Shown piece after piece: positions 17,822 through 28,869 of a stretch of DNA of 64,000 nucleotides. How positions within the stretch are numbered: position 1 is the first letter of the stretch; each line of letters starts with the position of its first letter. The notes under the pieces are model-generated. The model did no database searches. It worked only from the letters and a program-made list of their open reading frames with translations, and was not told where the DNA came from. The DNA comes from Candidatus Methylomirabilota bacterium (lineage in GTDB: Bacteria > Methylomirabilota > Methylomirabilia > Rokubacteriales > CSP1-6), in contig DASTYT010000052.1 of the NCBI GenBank assembly GCA_035764725.1, forward strand, positions 62,001 through 126,000, given 5' to 3'. Position numbers and translations under genes: made by a program.

Positions 17822-18751
17822 ATGAAGATCGTGCGTTTTTCCCAGAATGGTCACACCCCACGGCTGGGCTGCCTGGTCGGCAGCGACCGCGTGATGGACC
17901 TGGCGGCCAGCGCCGCCGCGCATCTCGCGAGCCGCGGCGTGGTCCGCGCTCAGGAGATCGCCGACGCCCTGTTCCCCCAGAGCACGCGGGGCTTTCTCGA
18001 GGGCGGCGTCGCCTCCCAGGAGATGCTCGCGACGCTCGTGGACGCCGCCAAGGCCGGCAAGGGCTCGCCGGTCACCGCGCCGCTGGCCTCCGTCCGGCTC
18101 CACGCCCCGATCCACGACCCGGGCAAGTTCATCTGCATTGGGCTCAACTACACCGACCACGCCGCCGAGACCAACAATCCGGCGCCGAAGCAGCCGCCGG
18201 TCTTTCCGAAGTGGGCGAACGCCATCGCGGATCCGGGCGAGCCGGTGCTGCGGCCGCGCGGCGAGAAGACCTTCGACTGGGAGGTGGAGCTGGGCGTGGT
18301 GATCGGGCGTACCGCGCGCTTCGTCCCCAAGGAGGGGGCGCTGGACTACGTCTACGGCTACACCATCATCAACGACGTGAGCGCCCGCGACTTCCAGTTC
18401 CACACCACGCAATGGGGCGCGGGCAAGGTGGGTGACACCTTGGCGCCGGTGGGCCCCTACATCGCGGATCGCGCGGACATCCCGGATCCCCACGTGCTGG
18501 AACTCAAGACCTGGGTGAACGGGACGCTCATGCAGAACGGCAACACCAAAAACTTCATCTTCGACATCCCTTACATCATCCAGTATCTCACCAACATCAT
18601 GACGCTCTCGCCGGGCGACCTCATCGCCACCGGCACGCCCTCGGGCGTCGGCTTCTCGCGCAAGCCCCAGATCACGCTGCAGCCGGGCGACCGCGTGAAG
18701 CTCGAGATCACCGGGCTCGGCACGCTCGAGAATCCCGTCAAGGACGCCTGA
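17822..18751 (+). CDS. fumarylacetoacetate hydrolase family protein
   Basis: This is a 309-residue FAH-family enzyme. The N-terminal 90 residues are the family's small domain, and the catalytic domain contains GLNYTDHAAE, a metal-binding WEVELGVVIG, VSARDFQ and the end GDLIATGTPSGVG. Members cleave or decarboxylate beta-diketo acids, for example in catabolism of homoprotocatechuate or homogentisate, or hydrate dienoic acids. It heads a short operon with an extradiol-type dioxygenase gene 10 bases downstream; together they fit an aromatic meta-cleavage route, though the ring substrate cannot be assigned. GGAG precedes ATG 17822. Confidence 0.88.
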   Translation: MKIVRFSQNGHTPRLGCLVGSDRVMDLAASAAAHLASRGVVRAQEIADALFPQSTRGFLEGGVASQEMLATLVDAAKAGKGSPVTAPLASVRLHAPIHDPGKFICIGLNYTDHAAETNNPAPKQPPVFPKWANAIADPGEPVLRPRGEKTFDWEVELGVVIGRTARFVPKEGALDYVYGYTIINDVSARDFQFHTTQWGAGKVGDTLAPVGPYIADRADIPDPHVLELKTWVNGTLMQNGNTKNFIFDIPYIIQYLTNIMTLSPGDLIATGTPSGVGFSRKPQITLQPGDRVKLEITGLGTLENPVKDA

Positions 18752-18761
18752 GGAGACCGGC

Positions 18762-19676
18762 ATGGCCGTCAAGTCGCTGCTCCACTACGCGCTCGAGGTG
18801 CCCGACCAGGCGGTCGGGCAGCGGTACTACCGTGACTTCGGCCTCGCCGACGCCACCGGCAGCGGCAACGCGGTCCGGCTCCGCGCGCCCCGGCAGTCGC
18901 GCGATAACGTGCTGCTCTACGAGGGGCCGCGCAAGCGGCTCCATCACCTCTGCTTCGGCGCGCCGGGGGAGACCTTCGAGGCCACGCGCGCGGCCATGCG
19001 GGCAGCTGGCGTGGCGGAGATCGACCCGCCGCGCGGCGCTCCCGAGGGCGGCGTGTGGCTGCGCGACCCCGACGGCAATCTCGTCAACGTGCGGGACGAG
19101 GCGGCGCCGCTCCAGCCCCAGGATCCTCCGCTCACCCTCAACGGCCCGGGCTACGCGACGCGCGTCGCGAAGCGCGGAGCGCCCGACCGCTCGGCCGCGA
19201 TCGCGCCGCGCCGCCTGGGCCACGTGCTGCTGTTCACGCCCGACATGCCGCGCCAGATGGACTTCTATCAGCGCGCGCTCGGCCTGAAGCTCTCCGACCG
19301 CTCGGGCAACGTCATCTCGTTCCTGCGCTGCACCACCGACCACCACAACCTGGCCTTCCTCGCCTCCCACGCGCCGGGCTTCCACCACGGCTCGTTCCAG
19401 GTCGGCAGCATCGACGAGATCGGGATGGGCGCGTCGCGGATGGCGGACAAGGGCTGGCAGCCGGGCTGGGGCTTCGGCCGGCACGTGATCGGCTCGAACT
19501 TCTTCTACTACATCCGCGATCCGTGGGGCAGCTTCGCCGAGTACTTCTTCGACATCGACGTGATCCCCGAGGACTGCGCCTGGGAGCCGCGCGACTGGCC
19601 GGGCGAGGACTCGCTGTACATCTGGGGCCCGTCGGTGCCGGCGGACTTCGGCGAGAACAAGGAAACCGCCGCGTGA
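18762..19676 (+). CDS. two-domain VOC extradiol dioxygenase
   Basis: This is a 304-residue protein made of two vicinal-oxygen-chelate modules (about 5-120 and 150-290). The second module holds the likely iron ligands: His in RRLGHVLLF, His in TDHHNLAF and Glu in AEYFFDID, as in type I extradiol dioxygenases such as catechol 2,3-dioxygenase. These open aromatic diols next to the hydroxyl pair using O2. It lies between an FAH-family hydrolase and a phosphoglycerate mutase, with its stop overlapping the next start (GTGA). The substrate is unknown, and a non-oxygenase VOC role cannot be excluded. Confidence 0.82.
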   Translation: MAVKSLLHYALEVPDQAVGQRYYRDFGLADATGSGNAVRLRAPRQSRDNVLLYEGPRKRLHHLCFGAPGETFEATRAAMRAAGVAEIDPPRGAPEGGVWLRDPDGNLVNVRDEAAPLQPQDPPLTLNGPGYATRVAKRGAPDRSAAIAPRRLGHVLLFTPDMPRQMDFYQRALGLKLSDRSGNVISFLRCTTDHHNLAFLASHAPGFHHGSFQVGSIDEIGMGASRMADKGWQPGWGFGRHVIGSNFFYYIRDPWGSFAEYFFDIDVIPEDCAWEPRDWPGEDSLYIWGPSVPADFGENKETAA

Positions 19677-20881
19677 GCCTCGACCTCGAGGGCCTCCGCG
19701 CCCTCGCCGTCCCGAACACCACCAAGGTCGTGCTCTGCTCGCTCGACGGGCTCGGCGGTCTGCCGCGTCCCCAGACGGGCAAGAGCGAGCTCGAGTCCGC
19801 GCGCATCCCGAACCTCCACGCCCTCGCCGCGCGCTCGGCCTGCGGGCTCATCCGCCACGTCGGGCCCGGGGTCACGCCGGGCAGCGGGCCCGGCCATCTC
19901 GGGCTCTTCGGCTACGACCCGCTGCGCTACCCGGTCGGCCGCGGCGTGCTCGAGGCGCTCGGTATCGACTTCGAGCTGCGGCCGGGCGACGTGGCCGCGC
20001 GGGGCAACTTCTGCACGATGGACGCGGCCGGCAAGATCACCGACCGGCGGGCCGGACGCATCGCCACCGACATCTGCGTGGCCCTCTGCGAGCGGCTGCG
20101 CTCGATCACCCTCCCCGGCGTCGAGGTGCTCGTCGAGCCGGTGAAGGAGCACCGCTTCGTACTCGTGCTCCGCGGCAGCGGGCTCTCCGGCCGGCTCACC
20201 GAGACCGATCCCCAGACCACCGGCCAGCCGCCCCTGCCCGTCTCGGCGCTGGCGCCCGAGGCCGCGCGCACCGCCGAGCTCGTGAACCACTTCGTCGACG
20301 CGGCGCGGCCGCGGCTCGCCGACGCGCGCCCGGCCAACATGCTGCTGCTGCGCGGCTTCGACCAGCGGCCCGACATGCCGCGCTTCCCCGAGATCTTCGG
20401 CGTCAAGGCCGCCGCCATCGCGGCGTATCCGATGTACCGGGGGCTCGCGCGCCTTGTCGGCATGGAGGTGCTCAAGACCGGGTCCAGCTTCGCCGACGAG
20501 GTGGCGACGCTGCGGGAGCATTGGAGCGGCTACGATTTCTTCTTCCTCCACTACAAGGACACGGACAAGGCAGGCGAGGACGGGGACTTCGACGCCAAGG
20601 TCGCCGCGCTGGAGCGCTGGGATGCGCTCCTGCCCGATATCCTCGCCCTCAAGCCGGACGTCCTCGTCGTCTCGGGGGACCACGCCACGCCCGCCGTTCT
20701 CGCGGGGCACGGCTGGCAGCCGGTGCCGGCGCTGCTCGCCAGCGCCTACTGCGGCAGCGACCCGGTCGCGCGCTTCACCGAGCGCGACTGCCTGGCGGGC
20801 AGCCTCGGCCTGGCGCCCGCGCATCACCTGATGCCGCTCGCCATGGCCAACGCCCTCCGCTTCACCAAGTACGGCGCGTAG
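19673..20881 (+). CDS. apgM: 2,3-bisphosphoglycerate-independent phosphoglycerate mutase, archaeal type
   Basis: This is a 402-residue alkaline-phosphatase-superfamily enzyme that interconverts 3- and 2-phosphoglycerate. Motifs of the archaeal-type family are the metal site LCSLDGLGG near the N-terminus, the phospho-Ser region [29 protein letters not shown] and the metal His in VSGDHATP. The GTG start overlaps the stop of the dioxygenase gene, so it is cotranscribed with aromatic-catabolism genes, an odd home for a glycolytic enzyme. The family sometimes includes phosphonate or phosphosugar mutases, so a dedicated side role is possible. Confidence 0.88.
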   Translation: MSLDLEGLRALAVPNTTKVVLCSLDGLGGLPRPQTGKSELESARIPNLHALAARSACGLIRHVGPGVTPGSGPGHLGLFGYDPLRYPVGRGVLEALGIDFELRPGDVAARGNFCTMDAAGKITDRRAGRIATDICVALCERLRSITLPGVEVLVEPVKEHRFVLVLRGSGLSGRLTETDPQTTGQPPLPVSALAPEAARTAELVNHFVDAARPRLADARPANMLLLRGFDQRPDMPRFPEIFGVKAAAIAAYPMYRGLARLVGMEVLKTGSSFADEVATLREHWSGYDFFFLHYKDTDKAGEDGDFDAKVAALERWDALLPDILALKPDVLVVSGDHATPAVLAGHGWQPVPALLASAYCGSDPVARFTERDCLAGSLGLAPAHHLMPLAMANALRFTKYGA

Positions 20882-20950
20882 TCGCACGTCATCGGCGGCC
20901 CCGACGGGGTTGCCGGTGCCAGGGGTGCCCGGTATCATCGAGGCAACCGA

Positions 20951-22413
20951 ATGGGCCTGCGGCTCCGTCTCTTCTTCGTGCTCATCGTCCCGCTGACCCT
21001 ACTGGTGGGACTCTACGCGGTCGTGCGCATCCGCGAGGAGGAAGGGCAGCTCCTCGCCGCCGAGCAGCGCAATGCCGCGGTGACGGCGCGGGCCATCCAG
21101 ATCGCCGTCGAGAACGCCGTGCGCGACCGCCAGGTCGGCGACATCCGCCGGCTCCTCTCGGAGCTGGTGAACCGTCAGGAGCAGATCGATCGGATCCGGG
21201 TCTACGACAAGTCCCTGGGGCCGACGCTCGAGTCGGAGCCGGGCGCGGTGGGCGGGCCGGTGGCGGCGGAGCGGCTGCAGCGCGTGATGACGGAGGGGCG
21301 CTCGGAGATCGTCGCCGAGGAGGCCGGAAACGCGGACACCTTCTCCCACGTCATGCCCCTCCGCGGACGGCGCGGCGAGATCATCGGCGCGCTGGAAGTA
21401 CTGTTCACCTCGCCCGGCGCCCTCGAGAAGCGAGAGCGGGCCACGCGGGACGCGGTGATCCGGCTGAGCTTGCTCGCCCTGGGCTTGGTCACCGTGACCA
21501 CCGTCGTGCTCTCCCGGCAGGTCTTGCGGCCCCTGTCCCGCCTCACCCGCTCCATCCGCGCCCTCGGCGAGGGGCAGCCGGGTCCCCCGCTCCCCGTGGA
21601 GCGGCAGGACGAGATGGGCCAGGTCGCGGAGGCCTTCAACCGGATGGCCGATCAACTCCAGGCCGCGCAGCAGCGCCTGCTCCTGGAGAGCGACCGCGCC
21701 GTCGATCTCGAGCAGCAGCTCCGGCGCGCCGAGACCCTCGCGGTGGCGGGCAAGCTCACGTCGGGGATCGCCCACGAGGTCGGCACGCCGCTGAACATCA
21801 TCTCCGGCCGCGCGGAGATCCTCCTGCGCGGCCTGGCTCCCGACCATCCCGGCCGGCCCGATCTCGAGGTGATCGTGGCGCAGACCGACCGGATTTCCGC
21901 CATCATCCGGTCGCTCCTCGACACCGTGCGCCAGCAGAAGCCCGAGATCCAGCCGGTGGCCGTTCCCGTGCTGCTGGACCGCGTGGTGCCGCTCATGGAG
22001 CACATGGCGCGCCGGCGCGGCGTCAGCATGTCCGCCACCGCCGCCCCGCCGCTCCCCGATGTCGCCGCGGACCCCAATCAGGTGCAGCAGGTGCTGATCA
22101 ACCTGATCGTGAACGCGCTCGAGGCCACGCCCCGGGGCGGGCGCATCGGAATCGAGACGTGGGCGTGTCCCAACGACGGGCGGCCCGGGGTCGCGCTGGC
22201 GGTGAGCGACACCGGCTCCGGCATCCCCGCCGAGGCGATCGGGCACGTGTTCGAGCCGTTCTTCACCACGAAGCCCCAGGGCCAGGGCACCGGGCTCGGC
22301 CTCTCGATCTGCCGCGACATCGTGCGCGAGCACGGCGGCACCCTTGCCGTGCAGAGCCGCGAGGGTCAGGGCACGACGTTCACCGCGTGGCTCCCCGTGC
22401 ACGAGGCAGCGGT

Positions 22414-22417
<4 letters not shown>
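20951..22417 (+). CDS. sensor histidine kinase, NtrY/ZraS-like
   Basis: This is a 488-residue membrane kinase. Helix 1 is at about 7-25, a periplasmic sensor follows at about 28-165, helix 2 at 170-190, and a HAMP linker at 190-245. The H-box AHEVGTPLN has the phospho-accepting His275, the N-box NLIVNALEA has Asn388, and the ATP lid is DTGSGIP (420-426) and GQGTGLGLS (444-452). It phosphorylates the sigma-54 activator encoded next, whose ATG overlaps its stop (ATGA). TATCAT at 20933-20938 may be its -10, but GAGG also lies 7 bases before the start. The signal is unknown. Confidence 0.93.
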
Positions 22418-23742
<1,325 letters not shown>

Positions 23743-23753
23743 GTGCCCGCGGG

Positions 23754-24962
23754 CTAGCCCACAGCCTCGAGGGCGATCCGCACGCCGTCCAGCATCCGGT
23801 CGATCTCGGCCTCGGTGATGTCGAGAGCGGGCATGAAGCGGAGGAGATTCGGCCGGGGGGCGTTCAGCAGCAGGCCCTGCCCCTCCCACCCCTCGTGCTT
23901 CTCCAGGCTGTCCCGCGCGTAGGCGAGCACCGCGCCGGCCACGTCCTCCCCGAGATCCAGCGCGCGCAGCAGGCCCCAGCCCCGCTCGTGGGAGAGCCCA
24001 CGCTCGGAAACGAGGTCCTGGAGGCCGGCGCTCAGGTAGTGGCCGCGGGCGGCGACGGCGTCGAGGAAGCCCGGGGCGAGAATGGCGTCGAGCACCGCCG
24101 AGCCCACCGCGGTCATGAGCGGGCTCCCGTTGAAGGTCCCCCCCTGCTCGCCGTGCTCGAACACCGACACCGCCTCGGTGGCGCAGAGGGCGGCGAGCGG
24201 GACGCCGCCGCCCAGCCCCTTGCCCAGGGTCATGATGTCGGGCGCCTCGTCGGCCCCGCGCGCGAAGTGCTGGTAGCCGAACAGGCGCCCCGTGCGCCCG
24301 ATGCCAGTCTGCACCTCGTCGACGATCATGAGGCAGCGGTGGCGCCGCGTGAGTGCGCGCAGGTCGCGCAGGAACTCCACGGTGGCCGGCACCACCCCGC
24401 TCTCGCCCTGCACCGGCTCCAGCATGACCGCGACGGTGCGCGGGCCGATGAGCGCCTCCACCGAGGTCAGGTCGTTGAGCGTCGCCCGAGGGAAGCCGGG
24501 GACCTGAGGCGCGAACATCGTGTCCCAGCCCGGCTTGCCGCTCGCCGACATCGTGGCGAGCGTGCGGCCGTGAAACGCCCCGTCGAAGGTGATGATCTCG
24601 TAGGCGCCGTCCTTCTCGCGACGGCCCCATTTTCGGGCGAGCTTGATCGCGCCCTCGTTGGCCTCGGCCCCCGAGTTGGTGAAGAACACGCGCGGGAAGT
24701 CCGAGTGCGCGGCCAGGGTGGCGGCGAGGCGGAGCGCCGGCTCGTTGTAGAACGCCGGGCTCGGCGTGATCAGCGTGCGCGCCTGCGCGGCGAGGGCCTC
24801 CGCGATCACGGGAGGCGAGTGCCCCAGGGAGTTCACCGCCCACCCCTGCACGAAGTCGAGGTACCGCTTGCCGGTGTGATCGACGAGCCAGGACCCCGCC
24901 CCCCGCACGAACACGAGGGCGGGCCGCTCGGTGATGTCCATTAGGTGCCGGGTGTCGATCAT
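23754..24962 (-). CDS. argD: acetylornithine aminotransferase
   Basis: This is a 402-residue class-III PLP aminotransferase that makes N-acetylornithine from the semialdehyde in arginine synthesis; the family can also act in lysine synthesis. Motifs: [15 protein letters not shown] (96-110) binding the cofactor phosphate, [12 protein letters not shown] (214-225), and the PLP-binding Lys248 in TLGKGLGGG. Its ATG overlaps the stop of argR (ATGA), so the two form an operon that the repressor can control together. Ornithine or 4-aminobutyrate aminotransferase is the main alternative, but the argR linkage favours ArgD. Confidence 0.9.
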   Translation of the reverse strand: MIDTRHLMDITERPALVFVRGAGSWLVDHTGKRYLDFVQGWAVNSLGHSPPVIAEALAAQARTLITPSPAFYNEPALRLAATLAAHSDFPRVFFTNSGAEANEGAIKLARKWGRREKDGAYEIITFDGAFHGRTLATMSASGKPGWDTMFAPQVPGFPRATLNDLTSVEALIGPRTVAVMLEPVQGESGVVPATVEFLRDLRALTRRHRCLMIVDEVQTGIGRTGRLFGYQHFARGADEAPDIMTLGKGLGGGVPLAALCATEAVSVFEHGEQGGTFNGSPLMTAVGSAVLDAILAPGFLDAVAARGHYLSAGLQDLVSERGLSHERGWGLLRALDLGEDVAGAVLAYARDSLEKHEGWEGQGLLLNAPRPNLLRFMPALDITEAEIDRMLDGVRIALEAVG

Positions 24963-25456
24963 GCTCCCTCCCCCAGGGCTCGGCGCATGAGCGCCGCGGT
25001 GAGCCGCCGCGCGAGCGCGCGCGCCGCCCGCTCGCCGCGCGTGGCGATGAAGATGGTGTCGTCGCCCGCAATGGCCCCCATGGCCTCGGGGAGTCCGGCC
25101 TCATCGAGGGCCCGCGCCAGCGGCGGCGCCGCCGCGGGCGGCGTCTTCACGACGACGAGGCTGCCCGCCGCCTGAGCGGACAGCGCGAAGCCGCGGAGGG
25201 CGCGACGCAGGCGCGCCTCGCCCCGGGCAGGGGCGCCGTAGCGCGCCGCCATACCCTCCGGCGTCACGTAGCCGCGCGGCGTCTTGGCCAGACCGAGATC
25301 CCGCAGGTCGCGCGAGAGGGTGGGCTGGGCGACCGCGAGGCCCCGGCGGCGGAGCAGTTGCTGGAGCTGGCCCTGCGAGCGCACGGCGCCCGTGCGCACG
25401 AGGGCGAGGATGGTCGCGTGTCGACGCAGCCCGCGTCGGTCTGTATGTTCATTCAT
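24959..25456 (-). CDS. argR: arginine repressor
   Basis: This is a 165-residue ArgR/AhrC-family regulator. The N-terminal winged helix (about 12-66) includes [14 protein letters not shown], the DNA-reading helix, and the C-terminal hexamerisation and arginine-binding domain has [10 protein letters not shown]. It represses arginine genes when arginine is bound. It heads the argR-argD operon. No ribosome site precedes ATG 25456; instead a -10 element ends about 9 bases away and an ARG-box-like site overlaps it, so the gene is likely autoregulated from a leaderless transcript. Codon and base content are otherwise like the neighbours. Confidence 0.92.
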   Translation of the reverse strand: MNEHTDRRGLRRHATILALVRTGAVRSQGQLQQLLRRRGLAVAQPTLSRDLRDLGLAKTPRGYVTPEGMAARYGAPARGEARLRRALRGFALSAQAAGSLVVVKTPPAAAPPLARALDEAGLPEAMGAIAGDDTIFIATRGERAARALARRLTAALMRRALGEGA

Positions 25457-25460
25457 AGTA

Positions 25461-25476
25461 AAGAATATTTATACAA
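25461..25476. promoter_or_regulatory. ARG-box-like operator at the argR promoter
   Basis: AAGAATATTTATACAA fits the ArgR consensus (TGAAT-A/T-rich-ATTCA) with about two mismatches. It is a sharply AT-rich patch in GC-rich DNA, 4 bases upstream of the argR start, and covers the -10 element. Confidence 0.55.
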
Positions 25477-25493
25477 TCGCTCCGTGGTGTCAA
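25466..25493 (-). promoter_or_regulatory. argR promoter
   Basis: The minus strand reads TTGACA (25493-25488), a 16-base spacer and TAAATA (25471-25466); TATAAA two bases upstream is an alternative -10. Transcription should start at about 25458-25460, only 2-4 bases before the ATG. Confidence 0.55.
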
Positions 25494-25567
25494 GCCCGAC
25501 ACGCGGCCGGCGCGCACGGCAGAAAGCTTGGCGGAACCCGCCGCCGGAGGTATGGTGACGTGCGTCG

Positions 25568-26800
25568 ATGAGATCTCTCGTCCGCCTCCTCGCGTGCGGC
25601 GGCCTCGGCCTCGTCATCGTGCTGGCCTGGGCGTCTCGCCCCATCGACCCGGCGCCGCCGCTCACCATCACCGCGCCCGCCGGCGAGGGGCCCGCGCCCA
25701 CCATCTCGGCGGAGACCACCCTTCGGCACCGCGAGACTCTCGAGGCCGTCCTCGTGCGTAGCGGACTCGAGCGCGCCGACGCCACCGTGGTAGTCGGCCT
25801 GCTCCGGGGCGTTGTCGACATGCGCCGTCTCGCACCGGGGGAGCGCCTCCTCGTCACGCGCGATGCCGCCGACGCGGTCATGGGCATCACCTATTGGCGA
25901 TCCCCGATCGAGCGCTATGAGCTGAGCCGCGCGGAGCGCGGGTGGGCGCTCCAGGCTGTGCGCGTGCCCGTCGAGACGCGGATCGCCCTGGTGAAGGGTC
26001 GGCTCGAGGACTCCCTGTTTGCGAGCATGGATCGCCTCGGCGAGGGCGCCGCCCTGACGGTCGCGTTCGTGAGCCTCTTCGAGTGGGACTTCGACTTCGC
26101 CGCGGACTCGCTGCCCGGCGATCGGTTCCGCCTCCTCGTGGAGAAGCGCTTCGGCGAGAACCAGTTCCTCGGTTACGGCGAGATCCTCGTGGCGCAGTAC
26201 CGCTCCGCCGACCGCCCGCGGCTCACCACGGTGAGCTTCACGGACGCTCAGGGCCGCGGCGCCTACTACGACGCCAGCGGCCGCTCCGTGAAGAAGATGT
26301 TCCTGCGCGCGCCGCTCGACTTCACCCGCATCACCTCGGGCTTCTCGCACGCGCGGCTCCACCCCGTCCTGGGGGGCGTGCGGCCGCATCTCGCCATCGA
26401 CTACGGGGCCCCCACCGGCACGCCGGTGCGCGCGGTCGCGGACGGCACGGTGATCGCCTCGGGCTGGAACGGCGGCAACGGCATCAGCGTGACCATCCGG
26501 CACACACGTGGCTACGAGACCATGTACAACCACCTGTCCGCGGCCACGGTGCGCGTGGGCGAGCGCGTGCGCCAGCGCGCGATCATCGGCCGGGTGGGTG
26601 CGACCGGGCTCGCCACCGGCCCGCACCTCGACTACCGTGTGAAGAAGGATGGCCAGTTCGTGAACCCGCTCGGCGAGCGCTTCTTCCCCGGGGAGCCCGT
26701 CTCGGCGCGACGCAAGGCGGCGTTCGATCGGCATCTCGAGGCCCTGCTCGAGCGGCTCGAGCGCGAGGACGCGCAGCCCGACTCGTCGCCAGGCTCCTGA
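25568..26800 (+). CDS. M23-family peptidoglycan endopeptidase
   Basis: This is a 410-residue exported or membrane-anchored protein. An N-terminal hydrophobic segment (about 5-22) is followed by an Opacity-associated-like/LysM-like linker region of about 200 residues. The zinc peptidase domain at about 265-365 has HLAIDYG (His274, Asp278) and GPHLDYR (His353), all metal ligands of LytM-type enzymes. It should cut peptide cross-bridges in the cell wall during growth. The overall build matches MepM-like (YebA) proteins of Gram-negative bacteria. It diverges from argR with 111 bases between; TATGGT 11 bases before the ATG may be its -10, and no near ribosome site is seen. Confidence 0.88.
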   Translation: MRSLVRLLACGGLGLVIVLAWASRPIDPAPPLTITAPAGEGPAPTISAETTLRHRETLEAVLVRSGLERADATVVVGLLRGVVDMRRLAPGERLLVTRDAADAVMGITYWRSPIERYELSRAERGWALQAVRVPVETRIALVKGRLEDSLFASMDRLGEGAALTVAFVSLFEWDFDFAADSLPGDRFRLLVEKRFGENQFLGYGEILVAQYRSADRPRLTTVSFTDAQGRGAYYDASGRSVKKMFLRAPLDFTRITSGFSHARLHPVLGGVRPHLAIDYGAPTGTPVRAVADGTVIASGWNGGNGISVTIRHTRGYETMYNHLSAATVRVGERVRQRAIIGRVGATGLATGPHLDYRVKKDGQFVNPLGERFFPGEPVSARRKAAFDRHLEALLERLEREDAQPDSSPGS

Positions 26801-26945
26801 TAGGCGGGCCGACACCCGCGACAACTTGTCGCGCCGGCGACATCTTGTCCGGTCATTCCTTCATGGCGGGTGATTTCTTCCCATCTGCCGTTTCTCAAGT
26901 TGCTGTAAGTAAAAGTCAATTCGGCATTCCGGGCACGCCGGTCGC

Positions 26946-26961
26946 TGGCCCTGGCATTGCA
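26946..26961 (+). promoter_or_regulatory. sigma-54 (-24/-12) promoter of the osmoprotectant island
   Basis: TGGCCC-N5-TTGCA matches the -24/-12 consensus TGGCAC-N5-TTGCA at all but one position, with exact GG-to-GC spacing. The start of transcription would be near 26972, 3 bases before the ATG at 26975. Activators of the right class are encoded at 22414 and 44697. The short leader is the main doubt. Confidence 0.45.
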
Positions 26962-26974
26962 CTCCCCTTTGCGT

Positions 26975-27664
26975 ATGGCCGAGCGAGCCGCGCCCGCGAC
27001 CCGCCCCTTCCATTTCACCGGCTGCGTCGAGCTTCGCGAGATCACCGGTCGCCGCGCGCGGGACGAGCGCGAGCTGATGGAGGAGATCGAGGGCGCGCCG
27101 GCGGAGTCGATCTACTACCACACCGACACGGTCTTCCTACGCCGGCCGCTGGTCGCGGGGTCCTACCCCAACGATTTCGCGATCTGGGTGGCCGTACAGA
27201 TCCGCGACCAGGTGCTCGCGGAGCGGCTCGGCATGGTGGACCCCTTCCAGTTCGAGAGCGTCGAGCGTACCCGCGAGGAGATCCTGTCCATCCTCGACGA
27301 CCATCTCGAGCGACTGAACCCCGTGCCCCGGGTCGTGTTCGGCGATCCGTTCTTCTTCGTCCGCTCGCACCTGATCGAGGTTCCGACCGGCATCACCGCC
27401 CGCTCGCTGGCCGAGTTCCGCGCCGCTCTCGCCCAGGTGGACGTGAGCGCGATCTATCTCCATGCCCTCGACGCGCGCTCGCGTCGTGGCGTGCGTGGCG
27501 GACAGTTCGCGGAGTGGCTGGGGGAGGAGCTGGGGCTTGCCGAGCTGGCGGAGCGGGTGGGCCGCCTCAATCCCTACCTCGGCGGGCTCGAGCGGGTACG
27601 CCAGATGATGCTAGCCCTCGTCGACGCCCAGCTGGAGGGTGCGCTCCGAGGCGCCGCGCGATGA
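26975..27664 (+). CDS. DUF5752 family protein heading the trehalose cluster
   Basis: This is a 229-residue protein resembling DUF5752, a family without known function that I associate with trehalose synthase gene clusters. It has no signal peptide or membrane segment. Notable conserved-looking blocks are the SIYYHTDTVFLRR stretch near residue 43, YPNDFAIWVA near 63 and VFGDPFFFVRSH near 120, aromatic-rich segments that could form a sugar-binding surface. Its last bases overlap the treT start (ATGA), so the two are made together, and a chaperone, partner or regulator of TreT is plausible. ATG 26975 was chosen over an upstream TTG at 26957 that lies inside the -12 element. Confidence 0.75.
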   Translation: MAERAAPATRPFHFTGCVELREITGRRARDERELMEEIEGAPAESIYYHTDTVFLRRPLVAGSYPNDFAIWVAVQIRDQVLAERLGMVDPFQFESVERTREEILSILDDHLERLNPVPRVVFGDPFFFVRSHLIEVPTGITARSLAEFRAALAQVDVSAIYLHALDARSRRGVRGGQFAEWLGEELGLAELAERVGRLNPYLGGLERVRQMMLALVDAQLEGALRGAAR

Positions 27665-28869
27665 GCATCCCGGGACCCGGGATCGAAGACTATCGCGACG
27701 TCGCGCCGCGCGGTGCCGTGGACTTCCTCCTCCACCTCTCGGAGCGCGTGCGAGGCCGCCACTTCGTCCACGTCAATTCCACCCGGGTGGGCGGCGGAGT
27801 GGCCGAGATCCTGCGCCGCCTCGTCCCGCTCATGAACGACGTGGGCGTGAAGGCCGACTGGGAGATCATCGAGGGCGACCGTGATTTCTTCGCCGTCACC
27901 AAAGCCTTCCACAACGCGCTCCAGGGCGAGGAGCAGGTCTTCACCGAGGCCATGCTCGAGCACTACCTCGCGAGCAACCGCGCCAACGCCTCGCGCCTGA
28001 GCCTCAACGGGGACCTCGTGCTGATCCACGACCCGCAGCCGGCCGCCCTCGTGGAGTCGCGCCCGGCGGACGGGCAGTGGGTGTGGCGCTGTCACATCGA
28101 TCTCGCCTCACCGCAGCGGCGTACCTGGTCCTTCCTGCGCCGCTTCGTGCTGCGCTACGACGCCGCCATCTTCTCGCTGCCCGCGTTCGCCCAGCAGCTC
28201 GCGATCCCGCAGTTCCTGGTGTACCCGTCGATCGATCCCCTCGCTGACAAGAACCGGGAGCTGGAGCCCAGTGAGATCGACGCGCTGCTCGCCCCGCTGG
28301 GCATTTCCCGTGAGCGCCCCGTCGTGCTCCAGGTCTCGCGCTTCGACCGGTTCAAGGATCCCATCGGGGTCATCAACGCCTACCGCATGGTGAAGCCGTA
28401 CCACGACTGCGTGCTGGTGCTCGCGGGCGGCGGGGCCGACGACGATCCCGAGGGGGCGCGGGTCCTCGCGGCCGCGCGCGAAGCGGCGGCCCGCGACTCC
28501 GACATCCACGTGCTCGACCTGCCGCCCGATGCCCACCTCACCATCAACGCGCTCCAGCGCACGGCGACCATCATCCTCCAGAAGTCGACCAAGGAGGGCT
28601 TCGGCCTCACCGTGTCGGAGGCGATGTGGAAGGGCAAGCCGGTCATCGGCGGAGCGACCGGCGGCATCACCACCCAGATCCTCCCCGGGGTGACCGGGTA
28701 CACCGTGTCGTCGGTGGAGGGATGTGCGTACTGGGTGCGGCATCTCCTCGCCCATCCCGAAGCGGCCGCCCGCATGGGGGTGGCGGGGCGCGAGCATGTC
28801 CGCCAGAACTTCCTCATCACCCGGCACCTCCGCGAGTACATCTCGCTGATGGCGCGGCTCGTCAGCTGA
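27661..28869 (+). CDS. treT: trehalose synthase, glycosyltransferring (GT4)
   Basis: This is a 402-residue GT4-type enzyme. TreT joins NDP-glucose and glucose directly to give trehalose, and can run backwards. Features: NSTRVGGGVAEILRRLVP (39-56) at the donor site, IHDPQP, WRCHID, VLQVSRFDRFKDP in the second Rossmann domain and the nucleotide-sugar motif KEGFGLTVSEAMWKG. It overlaps DUF5752 upstream and a receiver-domain gene downstream. With OtsA/OtsB nearby, the cell has two routes to the same osmoprotectant, one of them reversible. The assignment rests on motif and context. Confidence 0.88.
   Translation: MSIPGPGIEDYRDVAPRGAVDFLLHLSERVRGRHFVHVNSTRVGGGVAEILRRLVPLMNDVGVKADWEIIEGDRDFFAVTKAFHNALQGEEQVFTEAMLEHYLASNRANASRLSLNGDLVLIHDPQPAALVESRPADGQWVWRCHIDLASPQRRTWSFLRRFVLRYDAAIFSLPAFAQQLAIPQFLVYPSIDPLADKNRELEPSEIDALLAPLGISRERPVVLQVSRFDRFKDPIGVINAYRMVKPYHDCVLVLAGGGADDDPEGARVLAAAREAAARDSDIHVLDLPPDAHLTINALQRTATIILQKSTKEGFGLTVSEAMWKGKPVIGGATGGITTQILPGVTGYTVSSVEGCAYWVRHLLAHPEAAARMGVAGREHVRQNFLITRHLREYISLMARLVS

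Noticed and set aside
20933..20951. Leaderless start for the histidine kinase gene
   Set aside because: TATCAT lies 12 bases before the ATG, but GAGG also stands 7 bases before it, so a short leader with a ribosome site is equally likely.
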